A DNA stretch of 29,083 bases from the IMG/VR virus record IMGVR_UViG_3300042448_000330, positions 1 to 29,083 of that record; one strand, 5' to 3'. Of this stretch, positions 1 through 6,006 are shown piece after piece. Source of the stretch: a virus. The stretch's first letter is position 1. Each line of letters begins with the position of its first letter. The notes under the pieces are model-generated. The model was given only the letters and a program-made list of their open reading frames with translations, made no database searches and was not told where the DNA came from. Both the position numbers and the translations under genes were made by a program.

Positions 1-90
1 TACTAATCCTAATATTGGAAATAAATATATTAATCCAATACATCCAATTATTAAAATGATAATAATAGATGTTATTAAATGTGTCTTCAT
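1..90 (-). CDS. Small membrane protein, 3' end cut off by window edge
   Basis: Partial gene. It starts at an ATG whose last two bases overlap the stop codon of the preceding gene (ATGA overlap at 87-90) and stays open to base 1, giving 30 codons. The visible part is a short polar start (MKTHLITS) followed by a run of Ile, Leu, Val and Gly with no charge, so an N-terminal membrane segment or uncleaved signal anchor. The start context is the same ACAAGAACAATGAA seen at 272 and 28961. The base composition is very AT-rich (11 G/C in the first 60 bases). Function unknown; the gene is the last visible member of the leftward recombination operon. Confidence 0.6.
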   Translation of the reverse strand, partial: MKTHLITSIIIILIIGCIGLIYLFPILGLV

Positions 91-272
91 TGTTCTTGTT
101 GTTTAAGTAATTCAATTGCTTTTTGGAATCCTTGTTTAAATCCATAAATTGTATCTAATTTTTGAGTTTCTGAAGTTATGTTTTCACCATAACTATTGTA
201 TCTATGTTTAATACTATCTTTAGCAAACTTATCAACCTCAACACTTTCTAAAAATTCTACTGCTGTTTTCAT
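87..272 (-). CDS. Small hypothetical protein
   Basis: A 61-residue protein with no recognised domain. It is charged and probably helical (AVEFLESVEVDKFAKDSI early, then FKQGFQKAIELLKQQEQ at the end). It is translationally coupled at both ends: the upstream stop overlaps its ATG and its own TGA overlaps the next ATG. Its last residues KQQEQ are the same as those of the preceding gene because the gene junctions share a repeated sequence. AT content is higher than in the recombination genes upstream. It is real by position, coupling and start context; no function can be given. Confidence 0.65.
   Translation of the reverse strand: MKTAVEFLESVEVDKFAKDSIKHRYNSYGENITSETQKLDTIYGFKQGFQKAIELLKQQEQ
88..106 (-). 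repeat. Gene-junction repeat, copy 1
   Basis: Minus strand TTAAACAACAAGAACAATG, spanning the last codons of one gene (KQQEQ) and the ATG of the next. Copies at 270-297, 689-714 and 28959-28985. Confidence 0.7.
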
Positions 273-691
273 TGTTCTTGTTGTTTAAAGGTTTTAGTTT
301 CTTGAACCATATGTAAAGCGAGTGTCATATACTGCTTAACTTGTTCTTCCGTGTTTTTCTTGCTATCCCAACTTGCTAAATCCCTAATATATTCGAATGT
401 ATCGCAACCAGAACACGAACCATAGTCAACTTCCGTAAAAATATAGTCGTTTAAATTTGGTTGGTAGGTATTATTGCAAAGTATAAAAATTATATTGCCT
501 TGATAGTGGCCGTCGTCAATAGTTACAAAGCGTTCCCAGTCCCAAGAATTATTATAACCATTCGGTTCAGTTACCACTAATTCAAATAACTTCCTGTAAA
601 CATCTTCATAGTCGCTTGGTTGGTTTTCTTTCAACCATTCTTCTAATAGGTGCTTACGCTCATCCCATTGTTTTACAAATTCTTTTATCAT
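269..691 (-). CDS. Hypothetical phage protein with DYGSCSGCDTF motif
   Basis: A 140-residue soluble protein. The middle carries TEVDYGSCSGCDTFEYI (about residues 87-103), a cysteine-containing motif I have seen in uncharacterised early proteins of many tailed phages; it could bind a metal or be a redox site, but no function is established. The N-terminal half is acidic with several Trp and Tyr. The ATG overlaps the stop of the preceding gene and the C-terminus (FKQQEQ) overlaps the next start, so it is one link in a tightly coupled operon behind the exonuclease and ERF genes. Confidence 0.75.
   Translation of the reverse strand: MIKEFVKQWDERKHLLEEWLKENQPSDYEDVYRKLFELVVTEPNGYNNSWDWERFVTIDDGHYQGNIIFILCNNTYQPNLNDYIFTEVDYGSCSGCDTFEYIRDLASWDSKKNTEEQVKQYMTLALHMVQETKTFKQQEQ
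270..297 (-). repeat. Gene-junction repeat, copy 2
   Basis: Same junction sequence as at 88-106 with a longer match on the 5' side (AAACCTTTAAAC on the minus strand); the stop of one gene and ATG of the next overlap inside it. Confidence 0.72.
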
Positions 692-903
692 TGGTCTTGT
701 TTAAAGGTTTTTACTTCGTCTTTTAGTCGTTCTACGTACAAAGTCGCGTCCATTAGTTCGTCTTGTAGGTGTGTAAGCCATTCTAAGGCGCTCAGGTCGT
801 TTCTTTCTAGCGTTGTGTTATATTTCATTATTCCTAGTTTCGAACGTTCGTTGAAACGGGCTAAAACACGTAAAACTATTTTGTCTTCTATTTGTTGTTT
901 CAT
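688..903 (-). CDS. MazG-like / phage nucleotide-metabolism-type small protein
   Basis: A 71-residue protein. The start is placed at the ATG at 903 because it overlaps the exonuclease stop (ATGA), rather than the in-frame upstream start at 939 that would lie inside the exonuclease. The core reads LGIMKYNTTLERNDLS, then WLTHLQDELMDATLYVERL. The ELMDATLY segment with its preceding Gly-x-x-Lys-Tyr motif is typical of short phage proteins compared with MazG-like or dATP/dGTP-hydrolase N-terminal families (all-alpha NTP pyrophosphohydrolase metal motif ExxxD). At this size it may lack a full active site. The family call is from memory and is moderate; membership in the recombination operon is clear. 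Confidence 0.6.
   Translation of the reverse strand: MKQQIEDKIVLRVLARFNERSKLGIMKYNTTLERNDLSALEWLTHLQDELMDATLYVERLKDEVKTFKQDQ
689..714 (-). repeat. Gene-junction repeat, copy 3
   Basis: Minus strand AAACCTTTAAACAAGACCAATG-type junction, one 3-base unit shorter and one base different from the copies at 88 and 270. Confidence 0.7.
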
Positions 904-1580
904 AGGAAATTGTAAAGGGTTTCGTAATACTCGCGGCATAGTTCGACGCGTTCTTTTATTTGTTCTATTACTTCGTCGTCACGTTCGACCTCAAAGACTT
1001 TCACACGGCGGTTGTCGGGTATATGGTCGAAGTTGTGGCGTTTCTGTACTTCGTCTATAAGATCGAGGCTTTCTTCTAAAAGGTTAGCGTTCCAGTGCGC
1101 GCGTCTTATTTCGTCTTGAACCATGTCTAGCGGTGTATTGACTAGGCAGTAAACTAGTAAACTTTTTTGTTTACCTGTAAGCCACATATAGCCCTGTAAT
1201 TGGTAGTAATAGTCTTTAGTTGGTATTTCTGTAGCAAAGAAAGGGAATGTCGTAGCGTCCCAAGAACTTTTTACGTCTAAAATAAGGCTAGCGGTGTTTA
1301 CGTCGGGCGTACCCGTTACCCAGTCGTTACTAAAATGTTCGTCGTTCTTTAAGATAAAGCCTAACTCTAGGACCTCGCTAGCTAGTTTAATGCTTTCGTC
1401 TTCTACTAGGTTGCCTTTGTCGGTGTAACGCGAGTTAAACGTCTTGACTATTCCGTATTTTGCTAGTAGAACTTGTTCTTCTACGTAGGTCTTAGCCGTT
1501 TGGCTTAGTAGTTCGCTTTTCGAACGCGGTGACGTCATTACTTTACCAAGTGCTGAGCATCGAACTTTAAAAGCAGTCAT
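900..1580 (-). CDS. YqaJ-type PD-(D/E)XK exonuclease (lambda-Exo-like)
   Basis: A 226-residue nuclease expected to resect one strand of double-stranded DNA so that the partner annealing protein can load. Nuclease core residues are visible in order: Glu60 in GNLVEDESI, Asp93 in TGTPDV, Asp102 and Lys104 in LDVKSSWD, and Gln127 in YYYQLQGYMWL. These are the E...D...DxK...QxxxY pattern of the YqaJ/lambda exonuclease family. The C-terminal third is acidic and helical. The gene overlaps the ERF gene by 4 bases (ATGA), so the pair is a two-component (SynExo) recombination system. The short length fits phage members of the family. Confidence 0.88.
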   Translation of the reverse strand: MTAFKVRCSALGKVMTSPRSKSELLSQTAKTYVEEQVLLAKYGIVKTFNSRYTDKGNLVEDESIKLASEVLELGFILKNDEHFSNDWVTGTPDVNTASLILDVKSSWDATTFPFFATEIPTKDYYYQLQGYMWLTGKQKSLLVYCLVNTPLDMVQDEIRRAHWNANLLEESLDLIDEVQKRHNFDHIPDNRRVKVFEVERDDEVIEQIKERVELCREYYETLYNFL

Positions 1581-2086
1581 AGGGCTTCAAGCATTTCGGT
1601 TTGTGACTCAGTCAAAGTAAAGCTAGACGTAATTTTTTCCTTAGTAACCTTACCTTCTACAATGGCTTTACACGCGTCTTGAAAGCGTTTGTTATCAATA
1701 GCGGGTAGTTTCTTTACTTGTTCACCGCTTGCGTCCGTGTCTTTGTCGGTAACTAGGCCTAAAGCTGAACTGAGGGCGTAACGTCGAACGTAAGTAATAG
1801 CTGACCCCATAACTTGAAAGTCGTTCATACCTTTGAGTTGTACGCCTTGCGGTATTGCTGTAGTGCTTTCGATAGTTTCGCCACTTTCTACGTGGAAAAT
1901 GCACGTTACTAAGTCTGTGCCGTTAATTAACTGCGTAAAGCCTAGCCCGTGTTTCTTTAGTAGCGGGTTAATCTTGTCGAAAATAGCGGGTAAGTCGGCG
2001 TAAGAATAGCCGAACCCCTGAGTTCCTTTGTGAATTACAGGCACTTCTTGCTGGAAATTAGCCAGCGCTTTAAATAAATTTTTCAT
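1577..2086 (-). CDS. erf: ERF-family single-strand annealing protein
   Basis: A 169-residue recombinase of the ERF superfamily, which anneals complementary single strands and recircularises or repairs phage DNA. Recognisable ERF features are the start LFKALANFQQEVPVIHKGTQ, the YSYADLPAIFDKINPLLKKHGLGFTQ segment (residues about 28-52), and QVMGSAITYVRRYALSSALGLVTD (about 91-114), which holds the conserved GsAiTYarRYal motif. The C-terminal tail (KLPAIDNKRFQDACKAI onward) is typical of Bacteroidota phage versions. It is the first gene behind the promoter at 2103-2118, with an A-rich leader (TTTAAAAACAAGCTATG), and is followed by the exonuclease with a 4-base overlap. Confidence 0.9.
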   Translation of the reverse strand: MKNLFKALANFQQEVPVIHKGTQGFGYSYADLPAIFDKINPLLKKHGLGFTQLINGTDLVTCIFHVESGETIESTTAIPQGVQLKGMNDFQVMGSAITYVRRYALSSALGLVTDKDTDASGEQVKKLPAIDNKRFQDACKAIVEGKVTKEKITSSFTLTESQTEMLEAL

Positions 2087-2102
2087 AGCTTGTTTTTAAA
2101 TT

Positions 2103-2118
2103 GTTATATGCAAATATA
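2103..2118 (-). promoter_or_regulatory. Promoter of the ERF/exonuclease operon
   Basis: Reading the minus strand, TATATTTG (2118-2111) is a perfect Bacteroidota -7 box (TAnnTTTG), followed by CATATAAC. The same 16-base string occurs at 6623-6638 upstream of the other early operon. No good TTTG -33 box is visible; that position lies in the last codons of the NinG gene. Predicted transcription start is about 2105, leaving a leader of roughly 20 bases before the ERF start. Confidence 0.65.
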
Positions 2119-2122
2119 ATAC

Positions 2123-2644
2123 TTATTTTAATTCCTTGCACTTTTTTTTGTACGTCGATATAATTTTTTTTAGTTCGTCGGTGGTGTACTTACGCACCTC
2201 GTGGGCCTCAGCGTGTAATTTTAGCAGTCGTTCAGCGCCTATTCGCTTTTCAATGCCTATTTGATATTCTAAAAGGTTGCCGTGTTTATATCGGTTACAG
2301 GTTACGCATTGTGCATGAACGTTGTCTTCGTTGAATGTAACGGCTTTGTGTCCACCCATGCTGAAATAATGGCCAGCGTCGTACTTTTCGCCTAAAGAAC
2401 CGCCGCAACTTACGCAAGGCTTGCCAAAGTCACGAAGACGAATGAAAGTATTAAACACCTTTTGAGCTTCTTTAAGCCAGTCTGTGGTCGTTTTAAGGTC
2501 GTTCTTTAGTTTTACCTTAGTCTTTTTCCATTGAGCCGCTTTGGCTTCTTCTACAAAGGCTTTAATACATTCGTCTTTTAAACAAAATTTATGGTTAAAG
2601 CGTATCGGTTCGAACTTGTCTTTACAATTTTTACAACGTGGCAT
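2123..2644 (-). CDS. ninG: NinG/Rap-type recombination nuclease
   Basis: A 173-residue protein of the NinG (lambda Rap) family, structure-specific endonucleases that act on recombination intermediates. Seen in order: an N-terminal zinc knuckle (CKNCKDKF with a second Cys pair FCLKDEC), a helical linker with WLKEAQKVFNTFIRLRD, then CVSCGG, the DAGHYFSMGGH motif, and NVHAQCVTCNRYKHGN, which together form the Cys/His-rich HNH-like core. The tail is basic and ends KKKCKELK. It overlaps the upstream zinc-ribbon gene by 14 bases and lies directly upstream of the ERF promoter, so it probably works with ERF and the exonuclease. Confidence 0.88.
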   Translation of the reverse strand: MPRCKNCKDKFEPIRFNHKFCLKDECIKAFVEEAKAAQWKKTKVKLKNDLKTTTDWLKEAQKVFNTFIRLRDFGKPCVSCGGSLGEKYDAGHYFSMGGHKAVTFNEDNVHAQCVTCNRYKHGNLLEYQIGIEKRIGAERLLKLHAEAHEVRKYTTDELKKIISTYKKKCKELK

Positions 2645-2894
2645 AGTTATTTTCTTTATACCAAAACTTTAAAGCTTGGTTCTTGTTTTTAAAGTAATGT
2701 ATTACAAATTTTCTTGTTTCAAAGTCGTATCTAACGGCTCGTAATTCACGCAACATTCGGGCGCGTGTACATTGTTTGCAGCTTGCGACCTTTCCTTTGT
2801 AGTGTGGCAATTGGTATTCTCGTTTGTTATCTTGGAAGTATTCGAGTTTTCGTAGTCGCTTACACGTGAAGCATTGTAGTTTTTCATTGTTCAT
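2631..2894 (-). CDS. Zinc-ribbon-like small protein
   Basis: An 87-residue basic protein with two CxxC pairs: CFTC at residues 8-11 and CKQC at 39-42, separated by about 27 residues, which would form one zinc-binding ribbon. The segment LRKLEYFQDNKREYQLPHYKGK between them resembles the recognition part of phage zinc-finger proteins encoded next to HNH-type nucleases. The C-terminal half is rich in Lys, Arg and aromatic residues. It overlaps the upstream gene by 11 bases and the NinG gene by 14, so co-expression with NinG is certain by position; nucleic-acid binding is inferred. Confidence 0.7.
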   Translation of the reverse strand: MNNEKLQCFTCKRLRKLEYFQDNKREYQLPHYKGKVASCKQCTRARMLRELRAVRYDFETRKFVIHYFKNKNQALKFWYKENNYATL

Positions 2895-3072
2895 TTGTTA
2901 TTCTTTCGTTTTCAAGTAATTTTTCCGCCATGACTTTTGACTCAGAAAAGCCAGCTAAAAGACCTGTGTACATATATAGGCCTGCTTCATCTTCTTGGCT
3001 ATGGATAAAAATATTTACTCGTTCTATTTTTTGGTGTAGTTGTTCAATCAGCATTTCCAGCGGTGTTTTCAT
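2884..3072 (-). CDS. Small hypothetical helical protein
   Basis: A 62-residue protein with a helical, amphipathic start (PLEMLIEQLHQKIERVNIFI) and a second helix near the end (SKVMAEKLLENERI). No family recognised. It overlaps the upstream coiled-coil gene by 4 bases (ATGA) and the downstream zinc-ribbon gene by 11, so it is an integral member of the replication/recombination operon. The start context ACTATGAAAAC matches other small genes here. Confidence 0.62.
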   Translation of the reverse strand: MKTPLEMLIEQLHQKIERVNIFIHSQEDEAGLYMYTGLLAGFSESKVMAEKLLENERITNEQ

Positions 3073-3365
3073 AGTTCAATGTCTTTAAATTTTAGTTCGT
3101 TTTTAAGTTCGTCGTAAGCTACTCGAAGTTGAGCGTTGCGTCTAGCTAACTGGTTTAACTCGCGGTTCAAACTTACTATTTCGTTTTCCATTTCGATTAA
3201 AACAAGCTCGGTTTTTAGTAGCATTTCTTCGCTATCCTTACCGCCGTTTATGTAGTCCTTTGCGTCTGGTTTGTCCTTTTCGAGTTTTTCCCTTACGTTT
3301 TTAATTCGTTCGCGGACTACCCAAATAGTGTTCTTAGCCCATAAAATTTTTAAATCGAGTTGCAT
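3069..3365 (-). CDS. Coiled-coil protein
   Basis: A 98-residue, highly charged protein that is nearly all helix, with heptad-like spacing in ELVLIEMENEIVSLNRELNQLARRNAQLRVAYDELKNEL-type sequence over its C-terminal half. I place the start at the ATG at 3365 because it follows the ATPase stop by one base (TAAAATG); an in-frame GTG at 3398 would overlap the ATPase by 32 bases. Directly downstream of the helicase-like ATPase, so it may be a loader or partner, but there is no sequence evidence for that. Confidence 0.68.
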   Translation of the reverse strand: MQLDLKILWAKNTIWVVRERIKNVREKLEKDKPDAKDYINGGKDSEEMLLKTELVLIEMENEIVSLNRELNQLARRNAQLRVAYDELKNELKFKDIEL

Positions 3366-3366
3366 T

Positions 3367-4296
3367 TTAAAATGGTTTAAAGTTTCGTAATTTTTCACTT
3401 GTCGACATAATGCCGTCGGTTATTGTTTTTTGTATGTCTTTAGGTCTGTGTTTTTGTAGTGGGTCTATTCCGTTAATTGTAAACCCTAAGCCACTATTAA
3501 AGTCGCAAACTACTGGGTAATCAATTTCGGTATGCTTACCGCCCGTTTCGGTGTCCTTAACTTTTTCGACGTTCACCCAGGTTTTAAATTTGTATTCGGG
3601 GTGTTTAATTAGGCGGTGTATTACTAACATGTCGTCGCAGCGGTTCAAAAAGGCCTTCCCGCCTTCTATTCCATCCTTTAAGGGGGCTTTCAAATGTCCT
3701 TTTAGTTCGCCTTCGGTGTATAAGTTACCGCTTCGGCCGCTTTCAGTATTCGGGTGGGTGTTTATGTATATAGTCATGCCCGTACTATTGACAAATTGGC
3801 GTGCGGTATTCATAAATTCGTAATTCCCACTAAACGACATTTCTCGGTCTAGACCCGTAAAAGGGTCAATAAGCCCAACTTTGCACCCACTTTGTGCAAA
3901 TAGCGCCAATATTTCTTCGGGTTTGTACAAATTCGAGTTGTCAATAAATGTAAAGTATTGTTCTAAGTACGCAACGTCGCCCGCTATTTGCGAATGGGTT
4001 AATTTATTAAAATGTTTGCCTCGATACATTTGTACCATGTCGCGAAGTATTTGCCCCTTTTGGTTTTCACCCGACCAAATGCAGAATGTTAAGTCGTGTT
4101 TTAAAGCTAGGGTAAGAAAGTACCAATTTATCCAGTACGTTTTACCTACGTTGTCATGTCCTAAAATGATATTGAGTTGCTTAGGTTTGAATTTAAGGTG
4201 TTCGTCTAGCGCACAATCTAAGCCAAGCCCTTGTTTTATTTTGCCGTCCCTTACGTCTAGTAAGTATTGCAGCGCGTCGCCTTGTTTGAGTAGCAT
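3367..4296 (-). CDS. RecA-fold (DnaB-like) replicative ATPase/helicase
   Basis: A 309-residue ATPase. Walker A is GHDNVGKT (residues 46-53); Walker B ends VGLIDPFTGLD with Asp144; a sensor-like strand IYINTHPN follows at about 176-183. The order and spacing match the RecA-fold domain of DnaB-type helicases and RepA/AAA_25 ATPases, with WSGENQKGQILRDM corresponding to the catalytic Glu region. It lacks a DnaB N-terminal domain, so it is a single-domain helicase or a RepA-like ATPase. It starts 1 base after the stop of the replication-initiation gene, and both sit behind the promoter and attenuator-like leader at 4895-4999. Confidence 0.82.
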   Translation of the reverse strand: MLLKQGDALQYLLDVRDGKIKQGLGLDCALDEHLKFKPKQLNIILGHDNVGKTYWINWYFLTLALKHDLTFCIWSGENQKGQILRDMVQMYRGKHFNKLTHSQIAGDVAYLEQYFTFIDNSNLYKPEEILALFAQSGCKVGLIDPFTGLDREMSFSGNYEFMNTARQFVNSTGMTIYINTHPNTESGRSGNLYTEGELKGHLKAPLKDGIEGGKAFLNRCDDMLVIHRLIKHPEYKFKTWVNVEKVKDTETGGKHTEIDYPVVCDFNSGLGFTINGIDPLQKHRPKDIQKTITDGIMSTSEKLRNFKPF

Positions 4297-4297
4297 G

Positions 4298-4888
4298 TTA
4301 ATTGTTTTTTAGGTGAGCTAAGATAGCGTCGCTTTCAGTAACTATGGTTCTATTTGCGTATTTATCCAAAGTTTCGGCCCTACTAAAAAATTCGGGTGTA
4401 CAATAGTTGTAATTGTTGTCTTTATGAAATTGGTTTTCTTTGCAGTTTTTTATTGCGTTTATAATGTCTTCTTTTATGTACCCGTCTTTTAGACGTGAGT
4501 AATAAGAACGCTTTACTTTTTCTGTAATTACTTTAAAATTTCTACCAAAAGTATTATTAACGAAGTCAAGCAACGCTTGATAGTCTATTTCTTCTTTCTC
4601 TTTCCCTTTCTCTTTCTCTTGTACCGAAGGCCCTTGCGTACCCCCTTGCGTAGGGTCTTGGCTAGGGTCTTGTAAAGGTCGTTTTGTCTTGTCTTCGTAA
4701 CCCTTTATTTGCTTGTCTATTGAATGCTTTTGCGAAAGATACGCGAACTTGACTAAGCCTTTTAGTTCTGTTTCTTCACCTGTAAATTGACGTGTAAGTA
4801 ATGCGTCGTAAAACGCTAACCTATCTTTGTCGTTTAGTTCCTTTGCTACGTCCCAGTAGCTTCGATAAAAATTAAATGCTTGCCTCAT
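4298..4888 (-). CDS. Replication initiation / helicase-loading protein (Phg_2220_C-like)
   Basis: A 196-residue two-domain protein. Residues about 1-65 form a helical domain (FNFYRSYWDVAKELNDKDRLAFYDALL) typical of a domain found in Bacteroidota phage initiators (DUF6291-type). A Pro/Gln/Lys-rich linker (KRPLQDPSQDPTQGGTQ, then KEKGKEKEE) leads to residues about 100-180, IDYQALLDFVNNTFGRNFK...YYSRLKDGY...YCTPEFFSRAETLDKYA, the conserved phage C-terminal domain Phg_2220_C of DnaD-like initiators. Upstream is a 122-base leader with a -7 box and terminator-like hairpin; downstream is the ATPase. A role in origin melting or helicase loading is inferred from family and context. Confidence 0.82.
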   Translation of the reverse strand: MRQAFNFYRSYWDVAKELNDKDRLAFYDALLTRQFTGEETELKGLVKFAYLSQKHSIDKQIKGYEDKTKRPLQDPSQDPTQGGTQGPSVQEKEKGKEKEEIDYQALLDFVNNTFGRNFKVITEKVKRSYYSRLKDGYIKEDIINAIKNCKENQFHKDNNYNYCTPEFFSRAETLDKYANRTIVTESDAILAHLKNN

Positions 4889-4894
4889 ATTTTA

Positions 4895-4988
4895 CTGCCT
4901 TAAAATAAAAAAAGCCCCTTTGGCGTTCGCGAGGCAGCGTTACTAACCAAAAGAGCTTCAATAATGTTTTACATGGGCCTGCCTACCC
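4895..4988 (-). promoter_or_regulatory. Attenuator-like leader of the replication genes
   Basis: On the minus strand the leader contains GCCTC (4935-4931), a 12-base loop, GGGGC (4918-4914) and seven Ts (4913-4907): a short terminator-like hairpin about 20 bases before the start codon at 4888. The left arm lies inside CTGCCT (4937-4932). That hexamer is perfectly complementary to AGGCAG at 4984-4979, at the very 5' end of the predicted transcript, and to another AGGCAG at 4900-4895 after the T-run. Mutually exclusive pairings are the layout of an attenuator. It may instead be a plain terminator for the upstream genes. Confidence 0.5.
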
Positions 4989-4991
4989 GTA

Positions 4992-4999
4992 CAAATATA
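4992..4999 (-). promoter_or_regulatory. -7 box of a promoter for the replication genes
   Basis: TATATTTG on the minus strand (4999-4992), a perfect TAnnTTTG box in the gap between the DnaA-like gene and the initiation gene. Predicted start of transcription is about 4988, which places AGGCAG at the 5' tip of the RNA. The -33 region is poor: no TTTG at the usual 19-22 base spacing. Confidence 0.55.
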
Positions 5000-5010
5000 A
5001 CGTATAAACT

Positions 5011-5436
5011 TCAAAAAGGTTGCACGGCTTCTTCTTTTTCTTCGTAAAAACCCATTTTTATCCGTCTTTGAATACGTTTAAATGACACCATATTGTGGGC
5101 CTTAAGTATGTCGACCTTTAAGTCGTAGTCTTTTTGCGTCTTAAACACTTTCGATATGTCGGGTAACTCCGCGCCGTCTAAGTAGGCTTGAAGCGCGCAC
5201 GTTTCGGCTAGGTAATCCGTATCGCGATAGCTAGTTAAGTCTTTATGAACGCGTAACCCGTGTAAAATTGTAGCGTGGTTCTTGTCAAAAACACGGCCAA
5301 TTTCCGAAAGACTAAGACCACACGTCCGTAATTCATTGTAAAGGTAATAGCGTTTAAAAAGTACGTCGCGGCGTCTGGACTTGTCAAGTAGTCCGTATTT
5401 TTCTATTAGTTCGTGTATTGAAGTAAGGCGGTTCAT
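5011..5436 (-). CDS. Stand-alone DnaA domain-IV-like DNA-binding protein
   Basis: A 141-residue protein whose N-terminal half matches the C-terminal DNA-binding domain of DnaA: YYLYNELRTCGLSLSEIGRVF followed by DKNHATILHGLRVHKDL (signature at residues 51-67, with the H-A-T and L-H residues that in DnaA contact the DnaA box). No AAA+ ATPase domain is present. The start at 5436 overlaps the preceding stop (ATGA); an upstream in-frame start would run 66 bases into that gene. The C-terminal half is basic and unassigned. Likely recognises a phage origin or regulates the operon; the DNA repeats at 6743-6800 are candidate sites. Confidence 0.8.
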   Translation of the reverse strand: MNRLTSIHELIEKYGLLDKSRRRDVLFKRYYLYNELRTCGLSLSEIGRVFDKNHATILHGLRVHKDLTSYRDTDYLAETCALQAYLDGAELPDISKVFKTQKDYDLKVDILKAHNMVSFKRIQRRIKMGFYEEKEEAVQPF

Positions 5437-5579
5437 ATTTGTTCTACTTTGAATTTTCCGTTTTCGTAACGGCCCGTTGTTAGTAAGTCGTGCTTTTTCC
5501 AATATGCTAGGCTTTGAGAATTTAAAACCCAGCTTTCGACGGCTTTAGAACCGACGAAGTAAGTTAGTTTCCATTTCAT
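5433..5579 (-). CDS. Small hypothetical protein
   Basis: A 48-residue protein (begins MKWKLTYFVGSKAVESWVL, ends GRYENGKFKVEQI) filling the gap between two larger genes. Both of its ends overlap neighbours in the ATGA manner: its ATG with the stop at 5576-5578, its TGA with the ATG at 5436. That double coupling is strong evidence it is translated. The sequence looks like a small beta-rich fold with two Trp in the first half. No function recognised. Confidence 0.72.
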   Translation of the reverse strand: MKWKLTYFVGSKAVESWVLNSQSLAYWKKHDLLTTGRYENGKFKVEQI

Positions 5580-5794
5580 AGCTTTTCGATTTCGTGTTTG
5601 ACATTTTCAAAATACGCACGTTGTACACCTATTCCATTACTTTGATAATAAATTGTGTCTTCATTAAAATAATTTAGTATTTCATCAACTGCAATCAATG
5701 CAAGTTCGTTAGCAACGTGACTTATTATATAAACACCATCCAAAGGGTATTTCATTTTATCTACTAATTCTTTTGCTTTTTGTTTTGGTGTCAT
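5576..5794 (-). CDS. Small conserved phage protein (KQKAKELVDKM type)
   Basis: A 72-residue protein. It begins MTPKQKAKELVDKMKYPLDG and ends YFENVKHEIEKL, with ALIAVDEILNYF in the middle. This layout (KQKAxELvdKM, alanine/aliphatic helix with VDEI, and a terminal YWxxVKxEIexL) is very common among short proteins of Bacteroidota phages; their function is unknown. It is coupled by ATGA to genes on both sides. AT content is higher than in neighbouring genes, which suggests it is a mobile 'more-on'. Confidence 0.75.
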   Translation of the reverse strand: MTPKQKAKELVDKMKYPLDGVYIISHVANELALIAVDEILNYFNEDTIYYQSNGIGVQRAYFENVKHEIEKL

Positions 5795-6006
5795 ATTTGT
5801 TGCATTTTGATTTCACAAATTCGATTATAAAGGTCATGGTTAAACGAAGTCCAAAAGCGGTCAATTTGATACTTGTTAAACGAACCAACTAAACCCGCTT
5901 TCGTCGTTGTATTCTTGCACGTAGGCGTCTTCGAAGGTGTTGGCTTCGTAAAGCTTTTCGAGGTAGTCGTCGCAGTCCCTGGTTTGTTTGATTGTAAGTT
6001 TTTCAT
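5791..6006 (-). CDS. Possible gene overlapping its neighbour out of frame
   Basis: An open frame of 71 codons starting at an ATG in good context (ACAATGAAAAAC) but inside the upstream gene, with which it overlaps for 131 bases. The first 38 residues are Thr/Lys/Pro-rich low complexity, as expected of an alternative frame of an acidic gene. The last third, beyond the neighbour's stop (SFNKYQIDRFWTSFNHDLYNRICEI), looks like ordinary protein, and its TGA overlaps the next ATG. Either a true overlapping gene or the displaced 3' end of the gene at 5876-6187 after a frameshift. Confidence 0.4.
   Translation of the reverse strand: MKNLQSNKPGTATTTSKSFTKPTPSKTPTCKNTTTKAGLVGSFNKYQIDRFWTSFNHDLYNRICEIKMQQI

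Noticed and set aside
904-939. Longer N-terminus for the MazG-like gene
   Set aside because: It would lie inside the exonuclease gene, and the ATGA overlap at 900-903 gives a better start.
1722-1904. Arg-rich minus-strand frame within the ERF gene
   Set aside because: Shifted-frame shadow of ERF with no start context.
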